A stretch of DNA of 64,000 nt. Source: Thermoleptolyngbya sichuanensis A183 (GTDB lineage: Bacteria > Cyanobacteriota > Cyanobacteriia > Elainellales > Elainellaceae). The stretch is from the NCBI RefSeq assembly GCF_013177315.1, contig NZ_CP053661.1, positions 1,240,001 through 1,304,000 of the forward strand, read 5' to 3'. Below are positions 16,429 to 25,018 of this stretch, piece by piece (positions within the stretch are counted from its first letter, which is position 1; every line of letters begins with the position of its first letter). The notes under the pieces were generated by a model. That model was not told the origin of the DNA and searched no databases. It was given only the letters and a program-made list of their open reading frames with translations. Both the position numbers and the translations under genes were made by a program.

Positions 16429-18018
16429 ATGTCTAAGGTTCTTGTTTCCGACCCAATTGACCAAATCGGAATTGACATCCTCTCGCAGGTTGCTCAGGTC
16501 GATGTGAAAACCGGGCTGTCTCCTGACCAACTGGTACAGATTATTCCCGACTACGACGCGCTGATGATTCGTTCCGGTACGCGCGTTACTCAGGAAATCA
16601 TCGAAGCAGGCACTCAGCTCAAAATCATTGGCCGTGCGGGCGTGGGTGTGGATAATGTCGATGTGCCTGCGGCGACCCGTCGCGGCATCCTCGTGGTCAA
16701 CTCGCCCGAAGGCAACACCATCGCCGCAGCAGAACACGCCCTGGCGATGATGCTGGCCCTGTCGCGTCATATCCCCGCTGCCAATCAATCGGTGAAGGCG
16801 GGCGAGTGGGATCGCAAGAGCTTCACAGGGGTCGAGGTCTACAAGAAGACGCTGGGGATCGTTGGGCTGGGCAAGATCGGCTCCCATGTGGCGAAAGTGG
16901 CGCGGGCAATGGAGATGCGCCTGCTTGCCTACGACCCATTCCTTTCCAGCGAACGCGCCGAGCAGATGGGCTGCCACTTGGTGGATCTGGATCTGCTGCT
17001 GCGCGAGTCGGACTATATTACGCTGCACCTGCCCAAAACGCCAGAAACGCAGCACATGATCAATGCTGAGTCGCTAGCCAAGATGAAGCCCACGGCTCGT
17101 ATTATCAACTGTGCGCGGGGTGGAATCATTGACGAAGAAGCCTTGGCGATCGCCCTCAAGGAAGGTAAAATCGCCGGAGCCGCCCTAGATGTATACGAAT
17201 CAGAGCCGTTGGGTGAGTCACCCCTGCGGGCCCTAGGCAAAGAAGCCATCCTCACGCCCCACCTCGGCGCATCCACCGAAGAAGCCCAGGTCAACGTGGC
17301 GATCGATGTAGCCGAGCAGATCCGCGATGTGCTGCTGGGGCTGCCTGCCCGCTCGGCGGTCAATATTCCTGGTCTGCGGCCCGACCTGCTGGAAAAACTG
17401 CGCCCCTACCTGCAACTGGCAGAAATTTTGGGCAACCTGATTAGCCAGCTCACGGGTGGCCGCGTCGAGTCGCTGAATGTGCGGCTCCAGGGCGAACTTG
17501 CTAGCAACGAGAGCCAGCCCGTCGTGGTGGCGGCGCTGAAGGGTCTGCTGTCTACTGCCTTGCAAGAGCGGGTTAACTACGTCAACGCCAGCATCGAAGC
17601 CAAGGAGCGAGGCATTCGCGTGGTGGAAACCCGCGACGCGGCGGTGATTGACTACACGGGTTCTCTGCGCCTGTCGGCCAGCGGCCCCAACGGCGAACAC
17701 ACCGTCACAGGTGCGCTCTTGGGCGACAACGAAATCCGCATCACCAATATCGACGACTTCCCCATTAACGTGCCGCCCAGTCGCCACATGCTGTTCACCC
17801 TGCACCGCGACATGCCGGGGATCATTGGTAAACTGGGTTCCCTGCTAGGCAGCTTGAATGTCAACATTGCCAGTATGCAGGTCGGCCGCAAGATTGTGCG
17901 GGGCGACGCGGTAATGGTGCTAAGCCTGGACGATCCCCTGCCAGACGGCATTCTCAACGAAATCACCCAGGTTCCCGGCATCCGCGATGCCTATACGGTG
18001 ACGCTGCCCACCTCTTAG
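16429..18018 (+). CDS. serA: D-3-phosphoglycerate dehydrogenase, 529 aa
   Basis: Catalyses NAD-dependent oxidation of 3-phosphoglycerate, the first step of serine synthesis, in the cytoplasm. Domains: substrate-binding residues 1-100 with MIRSGTRVTQ, Rossmann nucleotide domain with KTLGIVGLGKIGSHVAKVA and the acidic AYDP end, catalytic Arg in INCARGGIIDE, Glu in ALDVYESEPL and the His in LTPHLGASTEEAQ. It then has the allosteric substrate-binding domain (residues about 315-450) and a C-terminal ACT domain starting near HMLFTLHRDMPGIIGKLGSL, the long form used by cyanobacteria and mycobacteria. The gene stands alone and is followed by a repeat array. Confidence 0.97.
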   Translation: MSKVLVSDPIDQIGIDILSQVAQVDVKTGLSPDQLVQIIPDYDALMIRSGTRVTQEIIEAGTQLKIIGRAGVGVDNVDVPAATRRGILVVNSPEGNTIAAAEHALAMMLALSRHIPAANQSVKAGEWDRKSFTGVEVYKKTLGIVGLGKIGSHVAKVARAMEMRLLAYDPFLSSERAEQMGCHLVDLDLLLRESDYITLHLPKTPETQHMINAESLAKMKPTARIINCARGGIIDEEALAIALKEGKIAGAALDVYESEPLGESPLRALGKEAILTPHLGASTEEAQVNVAIDVAEQIRDVLLGLPARSAVNIPGLRPDLLEKLRPYLQLAEILGNLISQLTGGRVESLNVRLQGELASNESQPVVVAALKGLLSTALQERVNYVNASIEAKERGIRVVETRDAAVIDYTGSLRLSASGPNGEHTVTGALLGDNEIRITNIDDFPINVPPSRHMLFTLHRDMPGIIGKLGSLLGSLNVNIASMQVGRKIVRGDAVMVLSLDDPLPDGILNEITQVPGIRDAYTVTLPTS

Positions 18019-18075
18019 TGCTGGTTTGCAGGGTTGATTGGTTTGTGCGCGTCGCGTAAAAGGTGACCGTTCAGC

Positions 18076-18368
18076 TATTGGCGATGCTTTGATCCCCTCT
18101 AACCCCCCTTAGACAAGGGGGGAACTGAACCCGGAGTGACCCGAAGCAGGGGAAACTGGATCGAAAGTCTGCTTATTGGCGATGCTTTGATCCCCCCTTA
18201 ACCCCCCTTAGACAAGGGGGGAACTGAACCCGGAGTGGCCCGAAGCAGGGAAAACTGGATCGAAAGTCTGCTTATTGGCGATGCTTTGATCCCCCCTAAC
18301 CCCCCTTAGACAAGGGGGGAACTGAACCCGGAGTGACCCGAAGCAGGGAAAACTGGATCGAAAATCCC
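18076..18368. repeat. three tandem 98-99 bp repeats with G-tract hairpins
   Basis: Units begin at 18076, 18174 and 18273 with TATTGGCGATGCTTTGATCC. Each contains the palindrome CCCCCCTTAGACAAGGGGGG, then GAACCCGGAGTGACCCGAAG and ACTGGATCGAAA. The first unit has a C-to-T change in the C tract, and the third is followed by another G/C-tract hairpin at 18365-18393. They lie in the 490-base gap between serA and prmA. Confidence 0.92.
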
Positions 18369-18511
18369 CCTTATTAAGGGGGATTTTAGGGGGATCTTTC
18401 AGAGCCTGACGCAAAAAACCGAGATGTGTGCACTGGACTGGAGTCCTTCAAGTTCTTAAGTGCGTAACGTGCGTCATTCCTGCCAGCTTTAACAACACAC
18501 CCCAACCTCTT

Positions 18512-19396
18512 ATGTCCACCTGGTGGGAAATACAGGCGTTGTGCGATCCGGCGGCAGAAGACTTGGTGTCTTGGCGGCTGGAGGAGTTTGGCTGTAAAGG
18601 CACGGCGAGCGAACGCAAGGAGTTTGGCGTGCTGGTGCGCGGTTACTTGCCACAGACTCAAGCTGAGCTGCTGGATCTGTCGGCGCTGGCGCTGCGGCTC
18701 AAGCAGGATGCCCTGTGCGCGGGGGTGGCGGTGCCCGGGGTGCAGTGGCAGATGATTGACGAAGAAGACTGGTCGAGTAGCTGGAAGCAGTATTGGCATC
18801 CGCAGGAAGTAGGCGATCGCCTCTTGATTAACCCTGCTTGGCTGCCTGTCCCCGCACAGGGCGATCGCATTGTGCTGCAACTCGACCCTGGGGTTGCTTT
18901 TGGCACAGGGGCCCACGCCACAACGCAGCTTTGTCTGGAGGCGCTGGAAATGCGGATTGAGGGGCCGTCGGATATCACCATTGCCGATATTGGCTGTGGT
19001 TCTGGCATTCTCTCTATCGCGGCGCTGCTGCTGGGGGCAAAGCAAGCCTACGCGGTGGATACGGACCCGTTGACGATTGACTCCACCAATGCCAGCCGAG
19101 AGCTAAACGGCCTTGCGCCAGAGCGCCTGATCGTCAAACTGGGCAGCCTGGATCATCTAACCCAAATATTGCCTGCGCCCGTCGATGGGTTTGTGTGCAA
19201 TATCCTGGCAGAGGTGATTCTTGACTTGATCCCTGGCTTTGGGGCGATCGCCAAGCCCAGCACCTGGGGCGTTCTCAGCGGCATCTTGCTGGATCAGGTG
19301 AAGCCCATTGCCGACTCGCTCGAAGCCAATGGCTGGGTTGTTGCTACGCTCTGGCGCAGGCAGGACTGGTGCTGCTTGAATATTCGGCGATCGTGA
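18512..19396 (+). CDS. prmA: ribosomal protein L11 methyltransferase, 294 aa
   Basis: SAM-dependent enzyme that trimethylates ribosomal protein L11. The N-terminal L11-recognition domain ([20 protein letters not shown]) is followed by a linker and the methyltransferase domain: [31 protein letters not shown], motif [19 protein letters not shown], the acidic VDTDPL, and [12 protein letters not shown] (the N-I-L motif). Length matches the family. ATG at 18512 is chosen; the frame extends upstream without a ribosome site. It is preceded by the 98-bp repeats and followed 180 nt later by the pseudouridine synthase gene. Confidence 0.95.
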   Translation: MSTWWEIQALCDPAAEDLVSWRLEEFGCKGTASERKEFGVLVRGYLPQTQAELLDLSALALRLKQDALCAGVAVPGVQWQMIDEEDWSSSWKQYWHPQEVGDRLLINPAWLPVPAQGDRIVLQLDPGVAFGTGAHATTQLCLEALEMRIEGPSDITIADIGCGSGILSIAALLLGAKQAYAVDTDPLTIDSTNASRELNGLAPERLIVKLGSLDHLTQILPAPVDGFVCNILAEVILDLIPGFGAIAKPSTWGVLSGILLDQVKPIADSLEANGWVVATLWRRQDWCCLNIRRS

Positions 19397-19576
19397 GGGC
19401 TGCGGGCGTTGGGCAATGGGGGATGGGGGGATCACAGGGTGCGAACCAGATAGGCACGGCGGGTATCAGGCTTCCTGTAGGGCGCTACGAATGGGATGGC
19501 TGGAAGCCTCGCGGATGCTCGACCGGCCAAAATCGCAAATCCAAAATCGAGAATCAATCTGAGTCGATATGTCGAT

Positions 19577-20335
19577 ATGGCTGAGCGAATTCAGAAAATT
19601 TTGTCTCAATATGGCATTGCTTCGCGCCGTCAGGCAGAGCAGATGATTCGAGCGGGGCGGGTGCGGCTGAATGGGCAGGTGGCGACGCTGGGGCAGGTGG
19701 CGGATTTGGCGGGCGATCGCCTCGAAGTAGACGGCAACCTGCTAAATGCCCAGGCGCGTCCAGACTTGCTCTACCTGCTGCTGCACAAGCCGACCGGCGT
19801 GGTTTCCACCTGCCACGATCCGCAGCAACGGCGCACCGTGCTAGACCTGTTGCCAGCGCATCTGCGCCAGAGCAGTGGGCTACATCCGGTTGGCCGCCTA
19901 GATACCAACTCCACCGGGGCGCTGCTGCTGACCAACGACGGTTCCCTGACCTTTCCCCTCACCCATCCGTCTCACCACATTCCCAAGGTGTACGAAGTGT
20001 GGGTTGCTGGCTGCCCCAGCGCAGAGACCCTACGGCAGTGGCAAGGCGGCGTGCTGTTAGACGATCGCCCAACCCTGCCTGCCGAAGTCACGCTCCTCGA
20101 TGATCGAGCGAACAAAACCCTGCTGAAAATTGTCTTGTATGAAGGGCGAAATCGACAGATCCGCCGCGTCGCTGAGCAGTTGGGGCATCCCGTAATGTCG
20201 CTCCATCGAGTAGCGATCGGGCCGATTTTGCTGGGAGATTTGTCTCCCGGACGCTATCGAAACCTGACCTCCAAGGAGCTGGATTTTCTCCGAGCGCAGG
20301 CTGGTAACTTCGCCAAAACCCCTTCAGACCCGTAG
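19577..20335 (+). CDS. pseudouridine synthase, RsuA/RluB/RluE family, 252 aa
   Basis: Converts specific uridines in rRNA to pseudouridine. An N-terminal S4 RNA-binding domain (RIQKILSQYGIASRRQAEQM, GRVRLNGQVA) precedes the catalytic domain with the active-site Asp in PVGRLDTNSTGALLLTNDG and the conserved YEVWVAGCP and LYEGRNRQIRRV elements. The SRRQAEQMI start and the length fit the cyanobacterial RluB-like type acting on 23S rRNA; the exact site is inference. The ATG at 19577 gives the normal S4 start. Downstream, 160 nt later, is the RodZ-like gene. Confidence 0.93.
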   Translation: MAERIQKILSQYGIASRRQAEQMIRAGRVRLNGQVATLGQVADLAGDRLEVDGNLLNAQARPDLLYLLLHKPTGVVSTCHDPQQRRTVLDLLPAHLRQSSGLHPVGRLDTNSTGALLLTNDGSLTFPLTHPSHHIPKVYEVWVAGCPSAETLRQWQGGVLLDDRPTLPAEVTLLDDRANKTLLKIVLYEGRNRQIRRVAEQLGHPVMSLHRVAIGPILLGDLSPGRYRNLTSKELDFLRAQAGNFAKTPSDP

Positions 20336-20498
20336 GATTTTGAAGTAATATGCTCTTATCCGTGTCGCCCTCTTTTGGGGGTTTAGAGTCTGGCTTTTTG
20401 AGGATGATGCCGAGCTTGTGCGGCCGACCGAATCATCAGAATCATGTCTCACCAAGTCATGTCGTCTCAACAGGTCACGTCACAGTGAGGAGCATAAG

Positions 20499-21359
20499 GT
20501 GCTGGATGCTATGAGTAAGGGTCTTTCTCCACTAGAGCAAGAGCAAATCCTGAAGCTAGAAGAGTTGGGCTATGAACTGCACCAGCTTCGGGAGCAGCAG
20601 ATGCTCTCGATTGACCAGGTTTCTGCCCGGACGATGATTCAGCCGCGAGTGATTCGGGCGATCGAGTCTGGAAATTTCAAAGAGCTTCCCGAAGGAGTCT
20701 ATATTCGGGGCTTTTTGCGCCGCTATGCGGATGCGCTTGGGCTAGACGGACACGCCCTGGCAAATGAGTTTCCACTGGAGCCGCAAAACGCGGAAATTCA
20801 ACCCTCCTGGCAAGAAACCCCGGAGGCGCAACTGCGCCCGCTGCATTTGTACTTTGCCTATTTGGGGCTGATTGCAGCGGCGATCGCCGGGCTGTCTTAC
20901 GTCTGGAGCCGTTCTACCACGCCGATTACGGCGAACCAGCCCTCTCCTGTCCCCTCGCTCATCGCCTCGCCCTCGCCGACTGCCGCCAGCCCCGCCGCCC
21001 AGCCTGGACAATCGCCCACCACACAGGCGATCGCCGCCAGTCCCTCTCCCAGCCCGTCGCCTGCTGTACCTGCCAAGCCCGTGCGTGTAGAAATCACGCT
21101 GCGGGAACAATCCTGGCTGCGGGTGACGGTGGACGGACGTACCGATTTTGAAGGCATGATGCAGGCAGGTACGCAGCGCAGTTGGGCAGCCGACCGCGAA
21201 GTTCGTATTCGCGCTGGCAACGCGGGTGGCGTGCTGGTGTCCTACAACGAGCAGGAAGCAAAGCCCATCGGTCAACCTGGAGCCGTGCAGTCTGTCGTGT
21301 TTCCGCCGCCGCCAGAGCAGGACAGTACTCAAGCCTCTGCGAATGCTCAGACCAACTGA
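20499..21359 (+). CDS. RodZ-like helix-turn-helix membrane protein, about 286 aa
   Basis: The protein has a cytoplasmic HTH_25/RodZ-type domain (EELGYELHQLREQQMLSIDQ, VSARTMIQPRVIRAIE, then PEGVYIRGFLRRYADALG), one transmembrane span near LHLYFAYLGLIAAAIAGLSYV, a Ser/Pro/Ala-rich linker of about 80 residues and a C-terminal beta domain (VEITLREQSWLRVTVDG) like DUF4115. That is the architecture of RodZ, which links MreB to the cell wall in rod-shaped bacteria. GAGGAG at 20487-20492 has 6-nt spacing to a GTG at 20499; an ATG four codons later at 20511 is the alternative start. Confidence 0.85.
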   Translation: MLDAMSKGLSPLEQEQILKLEELGYELHQLREQQMLSIDQVSARTMIQPRVIRAIESGNFKELPEGVYIRGFLRRYADALGLDGHALANEFPLEPQNAEIQPSWQETPEAQLRPLHLYFAYLGLIAAAIAGLSYVWSRSTTPITANQPSPVPSLIASPSPTAASPAAQPGQSPTTQAIAASPSPSPSPAVPAKPVRVEITLREQSWLRVTVDGRTDFEGMMQAGTQRSWAADREVRIRAGNAGGVLVSYNEQEAKPIGQPGAVQSVVFPPPPEQDSTQASANAQTN

Positions 21360-21522
21360 GAGTTCTGCGTTCCAAATCGCCCTTATCCCCCAGCCGCTTC
21401 TCCCGACCTGAGAGAAGGGGCGCCAGAGAGGCTTGAAGTTCCTCTCCCGCGCTGGAAGAGGGCTCAAATAAAGCCTTCGGCACACTAGAAAAGGTTGATG
21501 GGGATCGGCAAAGTTGCATATC
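21360..21522. repeat. interspersed repeat family B, copy 2
   Basis: Directly follows the RodZ-like stop. It contains CTTATCCCCCAGCCGCTTCT, the inner GGCTTGAAGTTCCTCTCCCG part, and ends with GGGGATCGGCAAAGTTGCAT, as in the copy at 36649-36857. Its left end has decayed. Confidence 0.75.
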
Positions 21523-21538
21523 CCGTTTTAACTAGCTC

Positions 21539-21627
21539 AGGACTTACGCACTTGCGATAAGCTTTTTGGATTTTGTCCAATTTCTCGCGGCGCAGCCCGC
21601 GAGAAATTGGACAGATGCGTAAGTCCT
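21539..21627. repeat. MITE-like double-hairpin element (family A), copy 2, 89 bp
   Basis: The best-preserved copy. The outer terminal repeat AGGACTTACGCA / TGCGTAAGTCCT is perfect over 12 bp. The inner stem TGTCCAATTTCTCGCGG / CCGCGAGAAATTGGACA is perfect over 17 bp. A one-sided arm CTTGCGATAAGCTTTTTGG lies between them on the left. It sits about 5 bases from the malQ stop codon. Confidence 0.9.
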
Positions 21628-21631
21628 ACAG

Positions 21632-23197
21632 CTAGTGATGGTCGTGATGGCCAGGCTCGATGTCGGGCAGGGGTTCTCGTTCCTGCTTGGAGGGAGGCTT
21701 GGGAGCGCGGCCGTAGAGTTCCACGAGTGCTAGGAGGCGATCGCCCAGTTCCTCCGTTAAAACTTCGGCCCCATAGCGCCAGCCCCAGTTGCCATCGGGC
21801 TTGCCGGGATAGTTCATGCGGGACTCGGTGCCCAGTCCTAGCAGGTCTTGCAGCGGGAAAATGGCCTGGTTAGCCACCGAGGCCATGCCCAGCCGAATTA
21901 GATCCCAGTGGATACCCGCTTCGGACGTGCAGCCCAAGTAGCGAATCAGGCGATCGCGCTCGTATTCGGGCAGTTCGCTAAACCAGCCCTGGGTAGTGTC
22001 GTTGTCATGAGTGCCTGTGTAAACGACGCAGTTACGCTCAAAATTGAACGGCAGAAACGGATTATCCGCGCCGCCGCCAAAGGCAAATTGCAGGATTTTC
22101 ATGCCGGGAAACTCGAAGCGATCGCGCAGGTCTTCTACATCCGGCGTAATCACGCCCAGGTCTTCTGCCAAAATCGGCAAATGCCCCAGTTCCGTTTCCA
22201 GGGTTTCAAAGAATGCAGTGCCCGGTGCATCAATCCATTCCCCATTCATTGCAGTTTCTTCGCCCTGGGGCACGGCCCAGTAGGCGCAAAAGCCCCGAAA
22301 ATGGTCGATGCGGACGATATCTACATAGTCCAGCGTGGCGCGAAACCGCTGGAGCCACCAGCCAAAGCCTGCTTTTTCTAGCGCTTCCCAGTGATAAATC
22401 GGGTTGCCCCAGAGTTGCCCTGTTTCACTGAAGTAATCGGGCGGCACGCCGGCCATCAGCGAGGGTTCACCCGTTTCTGGGTCGAGATGGAAGAATTCGG
22501 GAAATGCCCACACGTCCACGCTATCGTGTGCCACGTAGATGGGGATGTCGCCAATGATGCGGATGCCCAGATCATTGGCGTAGTTGCGCAGCGTAGACCA
22601 CTGGCGGAAAAACTCGAACTGCAAATACTTGTGCTGAAAGATTTCTTCGCTGAGCTTGAGCCGCCACTCGGCCAGGGCTTCTGAGTCTCGACTGGCGATC
22701 GCCTCATCCCACTGGTGCCAGCTCATACCGCCCTGGGCTTGCTTCAGCGCAATGAACAGCGCATAGTCATTCAGCCAGAAGGCGCGGCTGGCGCAAAACG
22801 CATCGAACTCCATGCGCTGCTCCACCGTGGCGTGTTCCTTGAAGCGCTGGGCTGCCTTCAGCAACAGCGGCATCTTGGTTTCAATCACCCGGTCATACTC
22901 GACTCGCTCGGCGGGAAAATCGGGCAAACTTGCCAGGTCTTCATCCGTCAGCCAGCCCTCGTGATAGAGGCGATCGGGGCTGATCAGCAGCGGATTGCCC
23001 GCCATCGACGAAAAGCACATATAGGGCGAGTTGCCATGCCCCGTCGGCCCCAGCGGCAACACCTGCCAAAACTGCTGCCCGCTGCGCTGCAAAAATTCGA
23101 CAAACCGATAGGCGCTGTCTCCCAAATCCCCAATTCCATAGCGGCTGGGAAACGACGTGGGGTGCAGCAAAATACCACTAGAACGGGGAAACGGCAT
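21632..23197 (-). CDS. malQ: 4-alpha-glucanotransferase (amylomaltase, GH77), 521 aa
   Basis: Transfers alpha-1,4-glucan segments in glycogen and maltodextrin metabolism. GH77 motifs: opening PFPRSSGILLHPTSFPSRYG, WQVLPLGPTGHGNSPY, GDIPIYVAHDSVDVW, the nucleophile Asp in DIVRIDHFRGF, the acid Glu in ILAEDLGVITPDV and the transition-state Asp in GTHDNDTTQGW. Length is typical of the short bacterial and plant DPE1-like type. The C-terminal tail is extended by a charged segment ending GHHDHH, which could bind metal but is probably of no consequence. The ATG at 23197 gives the conserved start; the frame extends 34 codons further upstream. Monocistronic, minus strand. Confidence 0.96.
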   Translation of the reverse strand: MPFPRSSGILLHPTSFPSRYGIGDLGDSAYRFVEFLQRSGQQFWQVLPLGPTGHGNSPYMCFSSMAGNPLLISPDRLYHEGWLTDEDLASLPDFPAERVEYDRVIETKMPLLLKAAQRFKEHATVEQRMEFDAFCASRAFWLNDYALFIALKQAQGGMSWHQWDEAIASRDSEALAEWRLKLSEEIFQHKYLQFEFFRQWSTLRNYANDLGIRIIGDIPIYVAHDSVDVWAFPEFFHLDPETGEPSLMAGVPPDYFSETGQLWGNPIYHWEALEKAGFGWWLQRFRATLDYVDIVRIDHFRGFCAYWAVPQGEETAMNGEWIDAPGTAFFETLETELGHLPILAEDLGVITPDVEDLRDRFEFPGMKILQFAFGGGADNPFLPFNFERNCVVYTGTHDNDTTQGWFSELPEYERDRLIRYLGCTSEAGIHWDLIRLGMASVANQAIFPLQDLLGLGTESRMNYPGKPDGNWGWRYGAEVLTEELGDRLLALVELYGRAPKPPSKQEREPLPDIEPGHHDHH

Positions 23198-23409
23198 GGT
23201 TGACCAAAAGCTCCCAAACCCAAGGGCTTCAAACCGCGCATTGTCAGCGCTTGTGATGCTTAGACTGTAGCACGGGCGATCGCCCAGAACTGTTCTCAAT
23301 GCTCTGTCTCAGGGCTAAATTTTGGCGCTTTGCAAGACGGATTGAGGCCAGAGACTATATCAATTCTCGATTTTGGATTGCCCGTCAATCAAGTCGTTCA
23401 ATCAAGTCC

Positions 23410-23498
23410 AGGACTTAGGCACTTGCGATAAGCTCTTTGGGTTTTGGACAATTTCTCGCAGGCGCAGCCCGCGAGAAATTGTCCAACTGATAAGTCCT
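23410..23498. repeat. MITE-like double-hairpin element (family A), copy 3
   Basis: The outer repeat AGGACTTA...TAAGTCCT is slightly degraded. The inner stem TTGGACAATTTCTCGC / GCGAGAAATTGTCCAA surrounds an AGGCGCAGCC loop. It is in the same orientation as the copy at 21539 and lies between malQ and the 114-aa gene (gap 23198-23592, otherwise empty). Confidence 0.85.
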
Positions 23499-23561
23499 AC
23501 AAGTCGTTAAATCAAGCTAAAAATCCGTCACCAGGGCTAGTGTTTTACTCCAATCCGGTTT

Positions 23562-23575
23562 AGTATATTTGTACT
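23562..23575. promoter_or_regulatory. palindromic operator candidate, LexA-box-like
   Basis: AGTATATTTGTACT lies inside the perfect 7-bp arms TTTAGTA / TACTAAA, 17 bp upstream of the 23593 start codon. It matches the cyanobacterial LexA-type consensus RGTACNNNDGTWCB at 13 of 14 positions. The identity of the regulator is inference. Confidence 0.4.
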
Positions 23576-23592
23576 AAATTTTGTGAGGCGAC

Positions 23593-23937
23593 ATGGCACG
23601 ACGACCCCAATACCCGCCCGATTTTGCTCAGATGGACTTGCTGTGGAATTTGACAGCTGATTCGGAACGGGCTGACTCGAACCAATGGATCGAAACAGAA
23701 ATCGACATGCCCGAAGACCCGGTACTGCTACAAAACCTGGAGCTAGAAGCGATGAAACTGGAAGAGATGGAGCTAGACCTGATGGAAGAATGGACGACCG
23801 AAACGGCCGATGCTTGGGTCGAAGAAACGCGCCAGTTGTTTGAGCATGAAGGGTCTGATGAGGCACTGTACGAGCGCGTGGTGCAGGCGATTTACGTGCT
23901 GTGCGATCGCATTCGGAGAGAAGATGCTGATCTTTAG
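23593..23937 (+). CDS. acidic conserved hypothetical protein, 114 aa
   Basis: Small, strongly acidic soluble protein. After a basic MARRPQYPP start it has a DLLWNLTADSER segment and a Glu/Leu/Met-rich amphipathic helix (LELEAMKLEEMELDLMEEW). A C-terminal helix ends with YERVVQAIYVLCDRIRREDAD. There is no catalytic motif, Cys pair or membrane segment. The function is unknown to me. GTGAGG precedes the ATG and a tight palindrome lies at 23562-23575, suggesting regulated expression. It converges on the gene at 24051. Confidence 0.7.
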   Translation: MARRPQYPPDFAQMDLLWNLTADSERADSNQWIETEIDMPEDPVLLQNLELEAMKLEEMELDLMEEWTTETADAWVEETRQLFEHEGSDEALYERVVQAIYVLCDRIRREDADL

Positions 23938-23969
23938 TAGACCTCTTGCACAAATGCTTTTCTAAGAGC

Positions 23970-24006
23970 GTGAATCGCTGGGCAGCACCGCCGCCCAACG
24001 ATTCAC
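23970..24006. terminator. stem-loop between convergent genes
   Basis: GTGAATCG pairs with CGATTCAC, and inside it TGGGC pairs with GCCCA. There is no T-tract on either side, so it is a hairpin that may stop or protect transcripts of the 23593 and 24051 genes rather than a classical terminator. Confidence 0.5.
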
Positions 24007-24050
24007 ACAAAGGAATCGGCAAAGCTGCACATTGTGTTAATCAGGAAGTG

Positions 24051-24626
24051 TTAATCAGGAAACGCAAAGCCCTGCCTGGGGTCGCGGATAAACAACCCCA
24101 GCGTCAGTGTATTCATGACCACGTCCCAAACGGGCGTGAGCCGCTCGGCATCGTCTACCCAATAGTCGAAGGTGATTAGGCACTGCACCCCTGACCCCAG
24201 CCCAATGCAGGTACGCGAGTAGGCTTCGCGATTTTCCTGCGAATCGAGAAACTTGAACTCTGTCCAGACGATCCGGGCGGTTTGTCGTTTGAGGCTGACA
24301 ATCTCGCCCTTTTCTAAAATGTTGCGTTCGTCTTTTTCGACTAGTTCCTTCATCACGCTGACCAGCGGAAACAGCGTCCAGTCGCCCTCTGGCAGCAGGT
24401 TATAGGACACCTCCAGGCGGCAGTTGTCGTTGGGCGGCTTGCCGTCAAAAAACTTGAAGGATTTTTCATCTGGCTCGAAGATCCAATCTTCGGGAACGTC
24501 GAATCGAACCGCACCGCGTCCAGCTACGAAAATGTTGTAGCCATCTTGCGATTTCCAGTTGTGGTTTTCGGGCAGGCTGAGGGTTTCTTTCACCCATTTC
24601 AGATCATGCTTTGGTTTCTTTGCCAT
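24051..24626 (-). CDS. conserved hypothetical protein, 191 aa
   Basis: A soluble alpha/beta protein without signal peptide. The N-terminus is basic (MAKKPKHDLKWVKETLSL). Then come an RFDVPEDWIFEPDEKSFKFF segment, PPNDNCRLEVSYNLLP, KELVEKDERNILEKGEIV, and a beta-rich C-terminus with RTCIGLGSGVQCLITFDYW and DVVMNTLTLG. The layout resembles small proteins that recur as single-copy genes in cyanobacteria, with no assigned role known to me. PEDW plus late ITFDYW is reminiscent of PsbP/Mog1-like or DUF1795-like folds; this is speculative. It is monocistronic. Confidence 0.7.
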   Translation of the reverse strand: MAKKPKHDLKWVKETLSLPENHNWKSQDGYNIFVAGRGAVRFDVPEDWIFEPDEKSFKFFDGKPPNDNCRLEVSYNLLPEGDWTLFPLVSVMKELVEKDERNILEKGEIVSLKRQTARIVWTEFKFLDSQENREAYSRTCIGLGSGVQCLITFDYWVDDAERLTPVWDVVMNTLTLGLFIRDPRQGFAFPD

Positions 24627-25018
24627 GAAGACCTTTGGGAGCGTTTTTCTGAAGAGCGATATTTTCTAGGCATTTTCTAGGCACTGTCTAGGCTACTTCT
24701 TGGGCTGCGTTTGCAAGACGCGCCAGCAAACCAGCAGCGCCAGGGAGATATAGCCAAGGACGGCGAACCAATCTAGCCAGGTCGAGTCAAGCAAGGTCGA
24801 GGGGGGTAGGGGATGGAAAATGTGAGAATTTGGGAATGTGAGAATTTGGGGCGATCGCAGGATAGCGCAAAAAGCTCGAAAATATCACTAAAAAATATCA
24901 CTAAGTTTTGCGATAGGTTTTGCTATTTAGGGCGATTGGGTTGAGAATGGAGGTTTAAGGATGGAGGGCGATCGTCCGATTCCAGGCTTCCTCTATGCCC
25001 ATCTCAACCCTTTGCAGC
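24627..25018. other. intergenic region upstream of the 191-aa gene
   Basis: These 390 bases hold AT-richer stretches, two copies of ATGTGAGAATTTGGG (24817-24852), two AAAATATCACTAA units (24879-24906) and a low-confidence mini-ORF at 24693-24794. No terminator or RNA gene was recognised. Confidence 0.45.
24693..24794 (-). CDS. possible 33-aa membrane peptide
   Basis: From a TTG at 24794 the minus strand encodes LLDSTWLDWFAVLGYISLAL followed by LVCWRVLQTQPKK and a stop. One membrane span with a basic end resembles the small subunits of photosynthetic complexes. There is no ATG and no clear ribosome site, so this is only a candidate. Confidence 0.22.
   Translation of the reverse strand: MLDSTWLDWFAVLGYISLALLVCWRVLQTQPKK

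Noticed and set aside
18076..18368. CRISPR array
   Set aside because: Units are nearly identical throughout their 98 bp, so there are no unique spacers; no cas genes are nearby.
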